Below, piece by piece: positions 61,954-64,000 of a DNA stretch of 64,000 nucleotides (position 1 is its first letter; every line of letters starts with the position of its first letter). Source of the stretch: Alkalihalobacillus sp. CinArs1 (GTDB taxonomy: Bacteria > Bacillota > Bacilli > Bacillales > Guptibacillaceae); contig NZ_CANDOB010000001.1 of assembly GCF_947387515.1 (NCBI RefSeq), forward strand, positions 124,001 through 188,000, given 5' to 3'. The notes beneath the pieces were generated by a model that saw only the letters and a list, made by a program, of their open reading frames with translations, searched no databases and was not told the DNA's origin. Both the position numbers and the translations under genes were made by a program.

Positions 61954-62160
61954 TTAATTCACTTCATACCCTCTCTTTTTGATGGTAGAAGTGAGCTCAT
62001 TTACGCTTACTTCCTTTTCATCATATGCTACGACGCCTTTCCCTTCATCAAGGTAAACTTCAACAGCAACCACGCCGGTTAAGTCGAGTAATGCACTTCG
62101 AATAGAAGACTTACATTGATGACTGGTCATTCCCTTAATGACAAATGTCGTTTCCTTCAC
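61954..62160 (-). CDS. HMA-domain protein with incomplete metal site (CopZ-like)
   Basis: A 68-residue protein with the ferredoxin-like heavy-metal-associated fold of CopZ copper chaperones. The metal loop GM-x-C-x-x-C reads GMTSHQC here: the first cysteine is serine and only C16 remains. Classic two-cysteine copper(I) binding is therefore not expected, though Ser-His-Gln-Cys could bind another way. The GTG at 62160 gives the normal family length and has AGAGAGG upstream; an earlier ATG at 62202 would add 14 basic residues. No CopA ATPase or CsoR gene is near. Confidence 0.7.
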   Translation of the reverse strand: MKETTFVIKGMTSHQCKSSIRSALLDLTGVVAVEVYLDEGKGVVAYDEKEVSVNELTSTIKKRGYEVN

Positions 62161-62208
62161 CCTCTTCACACCTCTCTTATTAAAACGATACTCCCTTTTC
62201 ATTAAAGT

Positions 62209-62233
62209 ATACCCATACGTTTGTTAATAAGAC
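62209..62233 (-). promoter_or_regulatory. Possible SigB promoter of the HMA-domain gene
   Basis: On the minus strand GTCTTA (62228-62233), 13 bases, GGGTAT (62209-62214). The -10 is perfect, but the -35 matches GTTTAA at only four of six positions. Confidence 0.35.
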
Positions 62234-62245
62234 AGTCGTGTGACA

Positions 62246-63862
62246 TTACCGCAGCAATTGTTTAATCGTGAATGGAAGCATATCTAATAGTGTTTCGAAT
62301 GAGTATGTTAATTCTAACCTTTCAGTCCATTTGTGTGCATCTTTCCCTTTAGGTCCAAGGTTCATGACAGGCACTTTTAATTGCTCGAGTGCTTCCAATG
62401 GAAGGTTATATGATTGTCCAAACAACGGCATGTTATCACTCAATGGTTTAATTGTTTCTTTTGTCCTTTCAAGGCCAACGAAGCTAAGATCAGATAGTCC
62501 CGGGAAATAGTTCTGATGCTTCAATACAACATTGTGCTTGTTCGCGCTATATGAGATGACCTCTTTGATCGTTTCTTGGATAAACGTATCATTACGCGAA
62601 GAGACTGCAGGATAGAAAGGCGGATTGTAAAATAGGATGATCATCGGCCCATCCTCCTTGCATAGAGAAGCGAGGTCAAACACCATTCTCGTTGATAAAT
62701 CTCGGTCACCTAGATCTTTATAGTTCGCCATGATATAGTCCTGTCGCCTTTTAATTTCAGGCTCTCCGAAAAGTTCTACTGCTCTATTAAGCAATTGATG
62801 GTAGGAGAGGACGCGTACGTGGAATGGTTCAGGTCGAAAGGACTGAAGCTTAGAGAATGAACGAGCTCGATCTAAATAGTGGGTCTCGATTCGCTTAGCT
62901 GCTTTTTCTGCAGACTTAAATAATTTATCGGTTATCTCCTGAATACTGCTCTCCATTCCAAGCACATTAAAAAGCGTGACACCTACATGGGGAATCTGTA
63001 CAGAATACTCTTCCTTCAAATCTTTTTGCATCAAATTTGTAGGAGGCGGCGTGACTTCCCCTTCAACAATTTCACTAAAATCCTGATTTAGCTCGAGCTC
63101 CCTTGTAACTTCTGCAGCCATATAATTTGCATTCAATCCAGAAAATGGCTCACCTACATGCGTTTCTTGCCCAAAACAGAAGAATCCCGGAAGCAATTTT
63201 CCGATCGATCCTGAGTAGACATACATATTCTGGTCGCCCGGATATTTAGTGAACACCGGCTCTGAGTTTAAGCAGGCTGTATACTTCAAATCATATTGTT
63301 CTGCAAGTTCGACAAGAATAGGAACAGCTTCGATCATGCCAATCGAATTCGCTTCTTCATCTGGTACAGTCAAGAGTAGAATATTGCCATCGAATTCTCC
63401 AAGGCTGGCTTTTTCTAACATACTCATTTGTAGAGCTAAACCAGATTTCATATCCATGACTCCACGTCCGAACAACCATTCTCCATGATTGAGGTCTTGT
63501 TGGACATCAAGTGGCAGCTTATCGCTATTTTTATAAAATTCTTCAGTTAGATCATACGGGCTGAACGCAAGGTTCTTCCACTGTCCATAATCTTCAACGT
63601 CGACAACATCAAAGTGGCTGATCAAGATAACAGTTTTCCTCGATGTTCCATTCTTTACTAGACCAGTTACAAAAAAACGGCCATCACTTGTTGGGTGAAG
63701 AGCAAGCTGCTCGGGATTTTTCTTAAAGTAAGGGAGGTCTTGCAGCTGTAGATGGATATATTCGGCAAGTGCTATTTCAGGATAAGATCCTGTGACGCTT
63801 TGGTGATCAACTAGTCTTGTTAACAAGTAAAGTAGCGTCTCTTTTGTTTGCCATTTTCCCAT
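62246..63862 (-). CDS. rocB: M20 family peptidase, arginine utilisation protein RocB
   Basis: A 538-residue zinc-peptidase-like protein of the M20/M25/M40 family, longer than usual, resembling B. subtilis RocB, which is linked to arginine use. Metal ligands are visible in ISHFDVVD, GRGVMDMKSG (aspartate), VPDEEANSIG (glutamate pair) and the late PKGKDAHKWTE histidine. Its biochemical activity is not established. ATG at 63862 is 8 bases after AAGGAGG; 12 upstream in-frame codons were rejected. No other roc gene is in the window and no SigL promoter is visible in the 138 bases upstream. Confidence 0.85.
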   Translation of the reverse strand: MGKWQTKETLLYLLTRLVDHQSVTGSYPEIALAEYIHLQLQDLPYFKKNPEQLALHPTSDGRFFVTGLVKNGTSRKTVILISHFDVVDVEDYGQWKNLAFSPYDLTEEFYKNSDKLPLDVQQDLNHGEWLFGRGVMDMKSGLALQMSMLEKASLGEFDGNILLLTVPDEEANSIGMIEAVPILVELAEQYDLKYTACLNSEPVFTKYPGDQNMYVYSGSIGKLLPGFFCFGQETHVGEPFSGLNANYMAAEVTRELELNQDFSEIVEGEVTPPPTNLMQKDLKEEYSVQIPHVGVTLFNVLGMESSIQEITDKLFKSAEKAAKRIETHYLDRARSFSKLQSFRPEPFHVRVLSYHQLLNRAVELFGEPEIKRRQDYIMANYKDLGDRDLSTRMVFDLASLCKEDGPMIILFYNPPFYPAVSSRNDTFIQETIKEVISYSANKHNVVLKHQNYFPGLSDLSFVGLERTKETIKPLSDNMPLFGQSYNLPLEALEQLKVPVMNLGPKGKDAHKWTERLELTYSFETLLDMLPFTIKQLLR

Positions 63863-64000
63863 GAGAATGCCCTCCTTCATCTCTCTATCGTTTTGCAAAT
63901 GAAACCCGTTTTTGGTAGGTTATATGAGAATCGAAAGACTTTTTAAAACATTTAAACTGTATATAATATTTTATACATACTGCTCTCGAAAAGACCAGCA

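Noticed and set aside
63863-64000. SigL (-24/-12) promoter upstream of rocB
   Set aside because: B. subtilis roc operons use SigL, but no TGGCAC-N5-TTGCA pattern is visible in the bases available; the region is AT-rich and cut by the window edge.

Overview
The window is a stretch of chromosome from an aerobic, endospore-forming member of the Bacillaceae. The evidence is the content and gene order: the nudF - endoQ - spoIIM - fur - yqzK - xerD - deoB block matches the Bacillus subtilis layout. MciZ, FabL, YhfK, TnrA, the proI/yqjP/yqjQ group, AbrB/Abh and RocB homologues are present. Regulation is by SigA, SigE and SigB promoters, T-box and S-box leaders, and PerR, TnrA, LexA and CcpA sites. 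I saw no tRNA, rRNA, CRISPR array, insertion sequence or prophage. The genus cannot be fixed from the sequence alone.

Layout. 1-5324 (minus strand) is the core block, cut at the left edge inside deoB. 5440-7254 holds a small mciZ homologue, a nicotinamidase-like hydrolase and an aldo/keto reductase. 7291-10939 is a divergent acetoacetate / HMG-CoA catabolic module (scoB, scoA and thiolase against HMG-CoA lyase) with a cre site. 10989-11485 has two small genes. 11689-19392 is one tight eight-gene minus-strand operon: a YnjB-type ABC importer, a TVP38/DedA-like protein, a CDP-alcohol phosphatidyltransferase and two flavoprotein oxidoreductases. It is the best candidate in the window for an uncharacterised system. 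19589-20968 encodes a secreted, probably wall-anchored protein made of two histidine-bearing repeats. 21185-23819 has two GNATs, a methyltransferase with an apparent ATT start, and a LysE exporter. 23975-27499 is a four-subunit haem-copper oxidase operon. 27531-31359 has a FUSC protein and a BCCT transporter. 31584-32877 is an ECF sigma factor with its RskA-type anti-sigma; its promoter motif recurs upstream of the secreted repeat protein. 33208-42790 is a mixed region (fabL, CdsA-like, PpaC, yhfK, MFS/TrmB pair, AbrB/Abh, several hypotheticals).

42831-46923 carries a SAM-riboswitch-controlled MetT-type transporter, an alpha/beta hydrolase, and a YolD / Y-family polymerase pair behind LexA boxes. 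47264-54573 has an M4 neutral protease, SDRs, yqjQ/yqjP divergent from proI behind a proline T-box, an HPr-like protein without the phosphorylatable histidine, tnrA with a perfect TnrA box, a SigB-controlled DUF302 gene and an alkyltransferase-like gene. 54720-63862 has a second BCCT transporter, an NSS transporter behind a T-box reading as phenylalanine, a class B PBP, cardiolipin synthase, an HMA protein missing one cysteine, and RocB.

Working together: the ScoA/ScoB/thiolase/HMG-CoA lyase set would convert HMG-CoA and acetoacetate to acetyl-CoA under carbon control. Several transporters (MetT, NSS, two BCCT) supply amino acids and compatible solutes. The ECF/anti-sigma pair appears to control a surface protein. 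All function statements are from sequence reading and family knowledge; no searches were run.
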